Assembly (NCBI RefSeq): GCF_016458275.1
Contig: NZ_JAEMHM010000001.1
Coordinates: forward strand, 310,001-374,000
DNA: 64,000 bases
Reading direction: 5' to 3'
Source: Geomesophilobacter sediminis
GTDB taxonomy: Bacteria; Desulfobacterota; Desulfuromonadia; Geobacterales; Geobacteraceae
Part shown: piece by piece, positions 15,021-22,036 of the stretch
How positions within the stretch are numbered: position 1 is the first letter of the stretch
How the letters are laid out: each line of letters opens with the position of its first letter
Position numbers and translations under genes: made by a program
Notes under the pieces: model-generated
What the model was told of the DNA's origin: nothing
What the model saw: the letters and a program-made list of their open reading frames with translations, nothing else
Databases searched by the model: none

Positions 15021-15041
15021 TCCCCCTTTGTTAAAGGGGGA
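15021..15041. repeat. Short CCCCCTTTG/AAAGGGGG hairpin
   Basis: TCCCCCTTT and AAAGGGGGA form a perfect hairpin around GTT. It follows a direct repeat of the same C-run (TCCCCCTCAA). Similar C-rich/G-rich hairpins recur at 21743, 34055 and 53200. Confidence 0.6.
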
Positions 15042-15178
15042 CTTCAAACCACTATCCTGAGACCCGGCACGATCGGTTCCATTCCCTGTGGATGAACCTC
15101 TTTTCCCGTCCTCTTTTTCTTGCCTTGGCGGCTTCCCGCCTCATTAACGATTCCCCGCAAATTGGTAAAGAAAATTTC

Positions 15179-15205
15179 TCAAGTACTGCATTTATCGACC
15201 GATAT
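15179..15205 (+). promoter_or_regulatory. Candidate sigma-28 (FliA) promoter of the chemoreceptor
   Basis: TCAAGTAC, exactly 11 bases, ACCGATAT. This fits the FliA consensus TAAAGTTT-N11-GCCGATAA with typical deviations. It lies about 100 bases before a chemoreceptor gene, the class of gene FliA normally drives. Confidence 0.65.
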
Positions 15206-15303
15206 GTAGGGAAATTACCTACAACGGGGTAGGGATGGTCTTACGCGGGATCCCGACGCGGATCGCGCCTGAGGCAGGACCGCAGGATAAAGGGAGGAGT
15301 TGT

Positions 15304-16935
15304 ATGTCTTTTACCAATCTGAGTATTGCAGCGCGGATGTCGTTGGTCTTCGGGGTCATCCTGGTGATGATGGGGGCGATTGTCATCCTGAACTATATGT
15401 ACATGAACAAGATCGAAAGCGGCCTGGAACGGATCGTCATGAACAACAACGTCCGCGTGGTCAGTGCCAGTAACGCGCAGACCGACATCGTGGAGATCGC
15501 CGCGGCGGTGCGCGGCTGTGTCGTCAACGCCGGCGACAGCGCGGCAATCGAGGCTGAACTCAACAAGATCTCCGAGTTCAGGAAAGCCTACCGCGCCGAG
15601 ATTGAGCAGATAAAGAAGCTGGATCCGACCGAAAAGGGAAAGGAGATGCAGGGCGCCCTCACCGATGCCATTCAGGTCTTGGCCGGGGTCAACAACCGGA
15701 TCATCGACCTGGCCAAGCAGCAAAAGGTTCAGGAGGCGCGAGATCTCATGAAAGCAGAAGGGGAGCCGAAGAATCAACGGGTCAGGGAGCTTTTTGACAA
15801 ATTCCAGCGCTACCAGGTAGAACGGAACCAGTTCCGCTATCAGGAGGCGACCGCGTTGTCGAAAACCGCCCGGACCGTCTCGGTCTCCCTGGCGCTGGTA
15901 TCTCTGGTGCTCGCCATTGGCGCCGCGGTTACCATCACCCGAAACATTTCCGGGGCGGTCAACAGCTTTTATGCGACCCTGGCCCAGATCGCAGCGGGTG
16001 ACCTCACCGCGCGGTCGACCATTTCGAGTAAAGACGAGATGGGGAACCTGGCCCAGGAACTCAACAAGATGACGGAGGAGTTGGCCGGGATCATGCGCCA
16101 GGTGGTGGGTACCTCGGGGGAGGTCGTCCAGGCGGCCGAGCTGGTTTCGACCAACGCCGAGCAGATTGCCACCGGTGCCGAGGAGGTCGCCAGGCAGGCG
16201 GCCACCATCGCCACCGCCGGGGAAGAGATGTCGGCCACCTCGGCGGATATCGCCCGAAACTGCCACCACGCCGCCGAAAACTCCAAGGTCGCCACCGATG
16301 TCGCGCTCTCCGGGGCCAAGGTCGTCGACAGCACCGTCGTCCTCATGGACAAAATCGCCGGGAGGGTCACCGGCTCGGCCCGTACCGTCGAGGGGCTCGG
16401 CGCCCGCAGCGATCAAATCGGCACCATCATCGGAACGATCGAGGATATCGCCGACCAGACGAACCTGCTCGCCCTCAATGCCGCGATCGAAGCGGCGCGC
16501 GCCGGAGAACAGGGGCGCGGCTTCGCGGTGGTTGCCGACGAGGTAAGGGCGCTGGCGGAACGGACCACCCGGGCCACTCACGAGATAAGCGACATGATCA
16601 AGGCGATCCAGAGCGAGACCAGGACCGCGGTCTCGGACATGGACGCCGGCGTTCAGGACGTGGAACTGGGGACGGAAGAAGCGGGGAAATCCGGCGAGGC
16701 GCTGCAGCACATCATCCAGCAGATCAACGGGGTAACCATGCAGGTCAACCAGATCGCCACCGCTGCCGAGGAACAAACGGCCACCACCCACGAGATCAGC
16801 AGCAACATCGGTGAACTGCAGATGGTGATGAATCAGACCGCCGACGGCGCCCACCAGTCCGCGCGCGCCGCTCACCAATTGAACGTCCTGGCGTCGGACC
16901 TGAAAGGATTGGTGGAACGGTTCCGGCTGGCATGA
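15304..16935 (+). CDS. Methyl-accepting chemotaxis protein
   Basis: A 543-residue chemoreceptor. Residues 10-32 are a membrane span; 35-190 form a periplasmic four-helix-bundle sensor; about 195-215 a second span ([18 protein letters not shown]); then a HAMP domain ([23 protein letters not shown]) and the long signalling coiled coil. The hairpin tip reads [46 protein letters not shown], as in all receptors that bind CheA/CheW. It ends [11 protein letters not shown], with no CheR-binding pentapeptide. GGGAGGA precedes ATG 15304; the longer frame from 15235 is rejected. The sigma-28 promoter at 15179 ties it to the flagellar regulon. Confidence 0.95.
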   Translation: MSFTNLSIAARMSLVFGVILVMMGAIVILNYMYMNKIESGLERIVMNNNVRVVSASNAQTDIVEIAAAVRGCVVNAGDSAAIEAELNKISEFRKAYRAEIEQIKKLDPTEKGKEMQGALTDAIQVLAGVNNRIIDLAKQQKVQEARDLMKAEGEPKNQRVRELFDKFQRYQVERNQFRYQEATALSKTARTVSVSLALVSLVLAIGAAVTITRNISGAVNSFYATLAQIAAGDLTARSTISSKDEMGNLAQELNKMTEELAGIMRQVVGTSGEVVQAAELVSTNAEQIATGAEEVARQAATIATAGEEMSATSADIARNCHHAAENSKVATDVALSGAKVVDSTVVLMDKIAGRVTGSARTVEGLGARSDQIGTIIGTIEDIADQTNLLALNAAIEAARAGEQGRGFAVVADEVRALAERTTRATHEISDMIKAIQSETRTAVSDMDAGVQDVELGTEEAGKSGEALQHIIQQINGVTMQVNQIATAAEEQTATTHEISSNIGELQMVMNQTADGAHQSARAAHQLNVLASDLKGLVERFRLA

Positions 16936-17131
16936 TCGGACGGCGCAACGGGGGCTCGTCGGATCGGCGGCTCAACGCAGCCTTACTGATAACCACCTAA
17001 ACTTGTTGACAACTCCGCTTTGGTGCGGCAAGGTAGCGCCATGATCCGTCGCGAACGTTACATTACGCTGATTATTATCGCCATTTCGGAAAGGGCGGGG
17101 TAGCAGGCGTTGGTAACGACGCTCATACATT

Positions 17132-17165
17132 AAAAAGACCCGCCCCTGGAGGCGGGTCTTTTTGT
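17132..17165. terminator. Intrinsic terminator of the chemoreceptor gene
   Basis: AAAAAGACCCGCC and GGCGGGTCTTTTT form a strong stem around CCTGGA. Confidence 0.85.
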
Positions 17166-17206
17166 TTCCGCTTCCCGGGGCTACTTCCATCAAAGGAGCG
17201 TACCTC

Positions 17207-17749
17207 ATGTCCCATTACGAATCCTCTCCCGGCGGCGCTGCCGGTGGCGCGGCACTCCCTTCGGCAGCGAAGCCGATGCTGTACCTGGTGTGCGGCAAAG
17301 CCGGATCCGGAAAGTCCACTCTTGCCCGAAACCTCGCCGATAAACACGAAAGCATCCTGATCGATGAAGACGATTGGCTTGCCCGGCTGTACCGCGACCA
17401 GATTCATGACCTTGCCGACTACGTGCGCTGTACCGGGATGCTGCGCGACGTCCTCGGTGACCACCTTGTCGTGCTGCTAAAGCGGGGGGTGTCGGTGGTA
17501 CTGGATTTTCCGGCGAACACGCTGGCCTTCCGGCAGTGGGCCAAGGGCATTTTCGATAAGGCCGGCGTCGCCCACGAGCTTCACTATCTCGAGGTGCCCG
17601 ATGCAACCTGCAAGGCCCGCCTGCGGGAACGCAACGCATCCGGTTGCCATCCGTTCACCGTCAGCGAGGAAGCCTTCGATGCGATCACGCGGTATTTCGT
17701 CCCGCCCGCACCGGAAGAGGGATTCAATACCTTCCTGCATCGGGAATAG
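17207..17749 (+). CDS. P-loop kinase (AAA_33 / zeta-toxin-like)
   Basis: A 180-residue cytoplasmic ATP-binding protein. Walker A is CGKAGSGKST (about residues 27-36). SILIDEDDWLARLY has the acidic substrate-binding position and VSVVLDFPANT the Walker B-like strand. LRERNASGCHPFTVSEEAFD is the lid region with an Arg. The order matches AAA_33 small-molecule kinases such as chloramphenicol phosphotransferase-like or zeta-like kinases. Which substrate it phosphorylates cannot be read from the sequence. AAGGAG lies 8 bases before ATG 17207. It stands alone between a terminator and repeats. Confidence 0.82.
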   Translation: MSHYESSPGGAAGGAALPSAAKPMLYLVCGKAGSGKSTLARNLADKHESILIDEDDWLARLYRDQIHDLADYVRCTGMLRDVLGDHLVVLLKRGVSVVLDFPANTLAFRQWAKGIFDKAGVAHELHYLEVPDATCKARLRERNASGCHPFTVSEEAFDAITRYFVPPAPEEGFNTFLHRE

Positions 17750-17798
17750 GGCCGAGAGGGGGCCCGGAAGGCGGGTGTGGGAAGGCTCTTCGTGGTGA

Positions 17799-17838
17799 TT
17801 TCCCTCTCCCCGACCCTCTCCCGCAGGGAGAGGGAGGT
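17799..17838. repeat. CCCTCTCCC / GGGAGAGGG hairpin
   Basis: TTTCCCTCTCCC and GGGAGAGGGAGG are inverted around CGACCCTCTCCCGCA. It is a common type of intergenic repeat and may end the kinase transcript, although no T run follows. Confidence 0.6.
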
Positions 17839-17880
17839 CACTGTCGTCGGGTATGCAGATTGACGCTAATCAGCTTCCTC

Positions 17881-17945
17881 ATTGCAAAGCCGGAGCTTTG
17901 AAGAAAATAAACAGTCCCTTCCCAAGGTGGACTTTGGGGACGAGG
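17881..17945. repeat. Interspersed repeat family D, copy 1
   Basis: ATTGCAAAGCCGGAGCTTTG (small hairpin CAAAGC/GCTTTG) followed after 15 bases by CCCAAGGTGGACTTTGGGG and ACGAGG. A second copy lies at 56520-56578. Two adjacent small palindromes are the shared core. Confidence 0.75.
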
Positions 17946-18094
17946 AATAACCTGAGGCGTAGGCGGGTCGGGTAGCTCAGGCCGGCTCGTTCGCTCTTTC
18001 CGTCTTGCGTTCGTCTTCTGCAATGAGTACACTCCGCGCTTTAGACAATGTGACGCTGCGGCGTTTGAAGCTACTGAAATGACAGGAGGATGTA

Positions 18095-18796
18095 ATGGGA
18101 AAGGCCTTGCTGGTCCTGGTATTGATCTTCTCTTTGGTGCAACCCGGTTTTGCGCAGGACAATGTCCCGGAAGGGGGGGCGCGGCCCGAAGCCGGCCCGA
18201 ATCCCGCGGGGCAGCCGGCGCTGCCGTCGAACCAATCCGTCGGCAGCATCCGGCCGGTATTTACGCATCTCGTGGGCTTCAGCTATCCGGCCGGGTTCGC
18301 TCCGGTCTACGAAAAAGCCAATCCCTCGCAATATATCCAGGAGGCGGTGAAAAGTGGAGAAACGGTCGATAACTGGACCGAAATGATCACGGTGACCGGT
18401 TACAAGGGGTTCGGCGCGAGCGACAGGATCACCCCCAGGGTGTTTGCCGAATCGCTGGCGGGCGGGTACCGGAAACACTGCCCGACCACGTTCAGTGCCG
18501 CGGTATTGGGTGAGGCTAAAGTCGACGGGCGCGATGCCTTTGAAGTGATCCTGGGGTGTGGAACTGCCGATGGTTCCGGGAGCCCGCACAGCGAGTCCGC
18601 CCTGGTCGTCGTCATCAAGGGGGGGCAGGACTTCTACACGATCCAGTGGTCCGAAAGAACCGCCCCCGCTGCCGCGCCGCTTTCCCTGGACAAGGAAAAG
18701 TGGGGGGAGAGATTGAAGCAGTTGGAGCCGATCCGGGTTTGCGACCGCGTTCCCGGCGAAGCCGCACCGTATCCCTCGTGCGTGGATCGGAAATGA
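18095..18796 (+). CDS. Exported protein of unknown function
   Basis: A 233-residue protein with a clear signal peptide (GKALLVLVLIFSLVQPGFAQ, cleavage after FA). The mature part begins with a Pro/Gly/Ala-rich linker (residues 24-50), then a folded domain (HLVGFSYPAGFAPVYEKANPS ... WTEMITVTGYKG) with four cysteines (in HCPTT, LGCGTA, RVCDR and YPSCVDRK) that could form two disulfides in the periplasm. No known family signature. AGGAGG lies 6 bases upstream of ATG. It is transcribed alone and ends at the terminator at 18861. Confidence 0.75.
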   Translation: MGKALLVLVLIFSLVQPGFAQDNVPEGGARPEAGPNPAGQPALPSNQSVGSIRPVFTHLVGFSYPAGFAPVYEKANPSQYIQEAVKSGETVDNWTEMITVTGYKGFGASDRITPRVFAESLAGGYRKHCPTTFSAAVLGEAKVDGRDAFEVILGCGTADGSGSPHSESALVVVIKGGQDFYTIQWSERTAPAAAPLSLDKEKWGERLKQLEPIRVCDRVPGEAAPYPSCVDRK

Positions 18797-18860
18797 CCGG
18801 CCGGATCACGTGCTGACCGATTTCGGCAGCGGTGCCAAGTGCCACTTATTGGAAAACAGC

Positions 18861-18897
18861 AAGGCCCGCGGCGCATTGAAGCCGCGGGCCTATTTTA
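18861..18897. terminator. Intrinsic terminator
   Basis: AAGGCCCGCGGC and GCCGCGGGCCT form a perfect stem around GCATTGAA, followed by ATTTTATT. Confidence 0.85.
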
Positions 18898-18928
18898 TTC
18901 CGACGGGGGAGGGGGACAAAGGGGGGAG

Positions 18929-18957
18929 GGGGACAGGCACCTGCGGAGCCAGTCCCC
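18929..18957. repeat. Interspersed hairpin family C, copy 1
   Basis: GGGGACAGGCACC / GGAGCCAGTCCCC palindromic 29-mer, also at 27933-27961 (opposite orientation) and 59580-59608. Here CTTTT follows, so it may help end the DUF3108 gene region. Confidence 0.85.
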
Positions 18958-18969
18958 TTTTGGTGCCCG

Positions 18970-19710
18970 CTACCCTTCCTTGTCGAAGTTTCCGCCCACC
19001 AGGGTCAGGGTTACCTCGCCGACCTTGAGCTGGGTCGCGATCTTCACCGGAATCCGGCGGCTGTCGTCGGTGAACCAGAAGGTGGTGTTGCCCACCTTGG
19101 AGGTGCTCCCGTTGGACCTGAGCTGGGACGTCACCATGACCGTCTTGAATTTTCCGAGCGGGGTCTTCACTTCTTCCCGTTTGATCACCCGTACTTCGGT
19201 CTTCCACAGGTGCTTGAAGTCGTAGAGGTCGAAGGTTATGGATCTTCTCGGCTCGAGATCGCAGGAACGGATGAAGTAGATGCTGGAGAGGCTGTCGTAG
19301 GTCCGCGCGGTGATCGGGTCGGCCTTTTCCGTCTGGTGCAAAAGGTCGGTGCTTTCGGCAGTCAGGTTGGCGTGGTTGAAGCGGGCTTCCTTGCGGGCCC
19401 GGTATTTCCCTTCCTTGATGTTCTCCTTGAAAAGCCGGGGCAAGCCGAAACGGTTTTCTTCCCGGGACATGATCGACTCCTGCCGGTCGTCGATGGAGAA
19501 GAAGGTGGAAACGAACCCGTTGGAGCGGATGGTATTCACGATCCGGAGCTCGTCCCCCTGCGGCGTCACCTCCTGAACCGCGATACCCGCCTTGATGGCA
19601 CCCCAGTGCACGTCGTAGACGAACTTTTCGGCCCCCCCAAGGGCGAAGGCCGAGGTGCCCCCCGAGAGAGAGAACAGGACCAGTGATGCAATGAGAGCTT
19701 TTGTTTTCAT
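18970..19710 (-). CDS. DUF3108 exported protein
   Basis: A 246-residue protein with a signal peptide (KTKALIASLVLFSLSGGTSAFA). The mature domain follows DUF3108: FVYDVHWGAIKAGIAVQEV at its start, YDLYDFKHLWKTEVRVIKREEVKTPLGKFKT in the middle and WFTDDSRRIPVKIATQLKVGEVTLTLV at its end. DUF3108 proteins are periplasmic or outer-membrane-associated and have no assigned activity. ATG 19710 is chosen because the signal peptide begins there; the extra 54 codons of the longer frame run through a REP palindrome (19825-19849). Confidence 0.88.
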   Translation of the reverse strand: MKTKALIASLVLFSLSGGTSAFALGGAEKFVYDVHWGAIKAGIAVQEVTPQGDELRIVNTIRSNGFVSTFFSIDDRQESIMSREENRFGLPRLFKENIKEGKYRARKEARFNHANLTAESTDLLHQTEKADPITARTYDSLSSIYFIRSCDLEPRRSITFDLYDFKHLWKTEVRVIKREEVKTPLGKFKTVMVTSQLRSNGSTSKVGNTTFWFTDDSRRIPVKIATQLKVGEVTLTLVGGNFDKEG

Positions 19711-19824
19711 TTTTTCAGGATAGCGATAACCGCGCAAAATTACGACAATAAACTCGTTGGCCTTTTCCGAAAGCCGGCTTCTCTCGGTGAAAGCGCCGTT
19801 CCAGAAGCGGTCTTCCAGCGTTGG

Positions 19825-19849
19825 TCGCGCCTGGAAGGGCGCTCCCACC
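19825..19849. repeat. REP palindrome family B
   Basis: TCGCGCCTGGAAGGGCGCTCCCACC: one of at least nine copies in this window of a palindrome with core GTGGGAGCGCC...GGCGCGA or GTAGGAGCGAC...GTCGCGA. It is read as protein in the spurious N-terminal extension of the DUF3108 frame. Confidence 0.85.
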
Positions 19850-19980
19850 AGGGAGGCTTGCCGGGGCGTCATTCGATGGGTCTCTCCGCGAGTGCCGGCG
19901 CCGCGGTGGTCGTTGCTATCGCTTGGACATAAAAGGTAAAATGAAAAGGTAGAGCATGAAGAGAGATCGAGGGAGGATAT

Positions 19981-20160
19981 ATGTCAAAGGTACTGGAATG
20001 CAGTCAAGTCGATCCGTCCAGCAACTGCAAGTTTGTCGCTCGTGGTGAGACGGAAAAGGAAATACTGGATCAGGTAGCCGTTCACGCCAAAGAACATGGT
20101 ATCAACCAGGTGACTCCGGACCTTATTGCACGGGTCAAAGCAAACATTCACGAAGGTTAG
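19981..20160 (+). CDS. DUF1059 family small protein
   Basis: A 59-residue protein. It starts MSKVLECSQVDPSSNCKFVARGETEKEILDQVAVHAKEHGI, the DUF1059 pattern: C..(V)DP...C.F.ARGETE.E.L..V..HA...H. The C-terminal part TPDLIARVKANIHEG also fits. DUF1059 proteins are small cytoplasmic proteins of unknown function with a conserved Cys pair (here Cys7 and Cys16) and a His that might bind metal. GGGAGG lies 5 bases before ATG, and a strong terminator follows at 20227, so this is a complete single-gene unit. Confidence 0.9.
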   Translation: MSKVLECSQVDPSSNCKFVARGETEKEILDQVAVHAKEHGINQVTPDLIARVKANIHEG

Positions 20161-20226
20161 CCGCTGGTCCCCTGTCCCGCTCGCTGCTCATGCGGGCGGC
20201 TTCTCCTTGGGTACTTACCGAAGTTC

Positions 20227-20253
20227 GCCTCTCACACGAGAGGCTTTTTTTTT
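20227..20253. terminator. Intrinsic terminator
   Basis: GCCTCTC and GAGAGGC around ACAC, followed by nine T. It ends the DUF1059 gene and reaches the stop codon of the convergent CZB gene. Confidence 0.9.
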
Positions 20254-20620
20254 ACCCGGCTGATGCCGCTTCTTTCCAGGCCTGCAGGGTGTTGGTCAGC
20301 TCGATCGAGGTCTGCACGAAATCCCCCCTGAGGTCACTGACCCGGGCCAGCGCCTCCTCGCCCTTGCCGGAAAGGGCCAGGTGCAGGATTCGCCCCGCTT
20401 CCCGATGGAACTGCTCGTGCAGCTCCTTTACCTTTTCCCAAAACGCGGGCGGCCGGTCCGCATCGGGAATACGATAAAGCCACTTGCCGAACTCACATTC
20501 GTGGTCCTGCGATACCGTGAAGGGATCGAACTCGCTGGTGCCGTTGGCAATAGCCTCCCGCAAACGAACTTTCCATACTCCGTGGGCGGCCATCGCCTTG
20601 TTTAATTCCCTGGGATCCAT
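20252..20620 (-). CDS. Stand-alone CZB (chemoreceptor zinc-binding) domain protein
   Basis: A 122-residue cytoplasmic protein consisting of one CZB domain. The conserved zinc ligand pattern is visible: an N-terminal His (MAAHGVWKVRLREAI), then DHECEFGKWLYR with the family Cys in the CxFGKW motif, then ELHEQFHREAG with two His. CZB domains bind zinc and are usually attached to chemoreceptors or diguanylate cyclases (DgcZ), where zinc or hypochlorite changes signalling. A free-standing one may act on a chemoreceptor or diguanylate cyclase in trans; several such partners are encoded nearby. ATG 20620 follows AGGAGT by 5 bases. Confidence 0.88.
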   Translation of the reverse strand: MDPRELNKAMAAHGVWKVRLREAIANGTSEFDPFTVSQDHECEFGKWLYRIPDADRPPAFWEKVKELHEQFHREAGRILHLALSGKGEEALARVSDLRGDFVQTSIELTNTLQAWKEAASAG

Positions 20621-20718
20621 GTACACTCCTGCCTTCCGGATACTGCTTGTCAAATCGTCACGCTATTCGTTTGCCACAGTTGCTTTTTTACTGCAATATT
20701 TATTTTCCCCCGGAGGGT

Positions 20719-20746
20719 GCGGGAATGATCGAAGGACCATTCCCGC
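20719..20746. repeat. Perfect 9-bp inverted repeat upstream of the CZB and 20914 genes
   Basis: GCGGGAATG and CATTCCCGC are separated by 10 bases, in the 293-base gap between the divergent genes starting at 20620 and 20914. It could be an operator or a hairpin in a leader; no T run follows. Confidence 0.55.
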
Positions 20747-20913
20747 CAAGGTGTGGTGCTGGCGAAATACCCATGGGCGCCGGTACTCTAGCCGCGTCGA
20801 CCAACGGTGGGCAATGACAACAGCATCTTGATTCCTGATGCGTCGGGCGTTCATCCAGAAGTACCCCGGTGGAATAGGGAAATGGCCCGGTATGGGCCTC
20901 GACAGGAGTAACC

Positions 20914-21387
20914 GTGAACATTCTCAAGGGAAATGCCCAGGACGCAGATACCCGCGGCACCGGCTGGTTTGTCGGTTTCGGGGACTGGACCGTCCTGCCG
21001 GGATCGGATCTGCTGCATGTCCCCAAGGATCAGCCGCTCGCCGGGTTGTGCATCAAGTGGTACGACCACCCCGAGTCCCAGGAGAGCGGGCCGAAACCGG
21101 TGAGCGAGGGAAGGACCATCTCCATCCTCGTTTCCGACGGCTGCTTCGAGGTCGATTTCAGTACCGACCCCGACTTCCACCCCGATGCCGGCGTGGAGCG
21201 CGTGGTGCTCCGGCGGCAGGGGGATTTCGTCGCCTGGGGGGAGGGGATCTACCACCGCTGGCGCTGTGCGGAGCGGACCAAGGTACTGACCGTGCGCTGG
21301 GGCGAGGCTGCCGCCAGGCGGGAAGAGGGCGGAAGGGCGGATGGCGCGGGCGAGGTGGCCCCATCCGCGGCGGGGAGGAGATCATGA
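20914..21387 (+). CDS. Hypothetical protein, beta-rich, translationally coupled to a J-domain protein
   Basis: A 157-residue protein starting with GTG after GACAGGAG. The first 130 residues are Trp/Gly-rich (TGWFVGFGDWTVLPGS, LCIKWYDHPESQESGPKPVSEGRTISILVSDG, GDFVAWGEGIYHRWRCAERTKVLTVRWG), a pattern of a cupin-like or beta-barrel fold with conserved HRW. It has been seen next to other proteins only as a hypothetical; I cannot name the family. The C-terminus is low-complexity Ala/Gly/Arg. The stop overlaps the start of the J-domain gene (ATGA), so the two are made together and may act together. Confidence 0.7.
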   Translation: MNILKGNAQDADTRGTGWFVGFGDWTVLPGSDLLHVPKDQPLAGLCIKWYDHPESQESGPKPVSEGRTISILVSDGCFEVDFSTDPDFHPDAGVERVVLRRQGDFVAWGEGIYHRWRCAERTKVLTVRWGEAAARREEGGRADGAGEVAPSAAGRRS

Positions 21388-21671
21388 CCTTTTCTGATCT
21401 GCAGGAGGCGTGTCGGGTGTTCGGGCTGGAGGAACGGGCCTCGCTCGAAGAAATAAAGGCCCGCCACAAGGAACTGGTGAAGCGGTATCACCCGGATACC
21501 GGCTCGCAGGAGGAGCCGGAGATGATCCGGAGGGTAAACGCCGCCTACCGGTTGCTGATCGACTACGTCTCCGGATACCGCTTTTCCTTTGCCGAGGAGG
21601 AATTCTACGAGCAAAACCCCGACGAGCAGCTGCGTCGGCAGTTCATGACCGATCCTCTGTACGGCGGATAG
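21384..21671 (+). CDS. Small J-domain (DnaJ-like) protein
   Basis: A 95-residue protein whose first 65 residues are a J domain: EACRVFGLEERASLEEIKARHKELVKRYHPDTGS with the essential HPD motif, followed by MIRRVNAAYRLLIDYV. J domains stimulate the ATPase of DnaK-type chaperones. There is no zinc finger or substrate-binding C-terminal domain; the remaining 30 residues (FSFAEEEFYEQNPDEQLRRQFMTDPLYGG) are acidic. GGGAGGAG precedes the ATG, which overlaps the stop of the previous gene. It probably recruits DnaK to one specific client, possibly the neighbouring protein. Confidence 0.9.
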   Translation: MTFSDLQEACRVFGLEERASLEEIKARHKELVKRYHPDTGSQEEPEMIRRVNAAYRLLIDYVSGYRFSFAEEEFYEQNPDEQLRRQFMTDPLYGG

Positions 21672-21742
21672 GCCGCGGCTCGGGCTGATCCAACCGTGCC
21701 CCCCTTGCCGACGGGAGCCAAGCGGTGGACAACAAAGGGCAA

Positions 21743-21870
21743 ATCCCCCCTGCCCCCCGTCGCAAAGGGGGGAACGTAATGCCTCGCCTAGTCCTTCAAG
21801 GAAGCACCTCTCCGGAATTCCCGAAAAAACCTTCCCAAAGGGGGGAGGTAATGCCTCGCCTGATCCTTTC
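21743..21870. repeat. Tandem direct repeat around CAAAGGGGGGA...GTAATGCCTCGCC
   Basis: CAAAGGGGGGAACGTAATGC at 21765 and CAAAGGGGGGAGGTAATGCC at 21836 begin two related 35-base stretches, both continuing CTCGCCT...TCCTT. Each looks like a ribosome site plus ATG, and both ATGs are in the same open frame (21725-21943), but the encoded peptide has no recognisable features. A C-rich/G-rich hairpin (21743-21773) precedes the first. I regard it as repeat DNA. Confidence 0.5.
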
Positions 21871-22036
21871 CGGCATACGGATCCCTGACGCTCCAGAACT
21901 CCAGGATGAAGGTTTTTGGGGAGCGGTGGGCATTTACTGTTAAAGATTCCCTACAAGACTCCGAAGAATAGGATAAGGCAGAAAACCGCCTGTCGGCGCC
22001 GAATCGGCTCAGGCAATCATCAACCTGGAGCTTGTA

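Noticed and set aside
15241-16878. 545-codon minus-strand frame opposite the chemoreceptor
   Set aside because: Low-complexity translation with no domain, fully overlapped by a well-supported gene.
17881-17945. GCAAAGCC...GGAGC resembling part of a GEMM riboswitch
   Set aside because: The same sequence recurs as an interspersed repeat at 56520 and lacks the rest of the GEMM core.
21725-21943. 72-codon frame with two ribosome-site/ATG copies
   Set aside because: Most of it is made of a direct repeat and a C-run/G-run hairpin; the peptide has no features.
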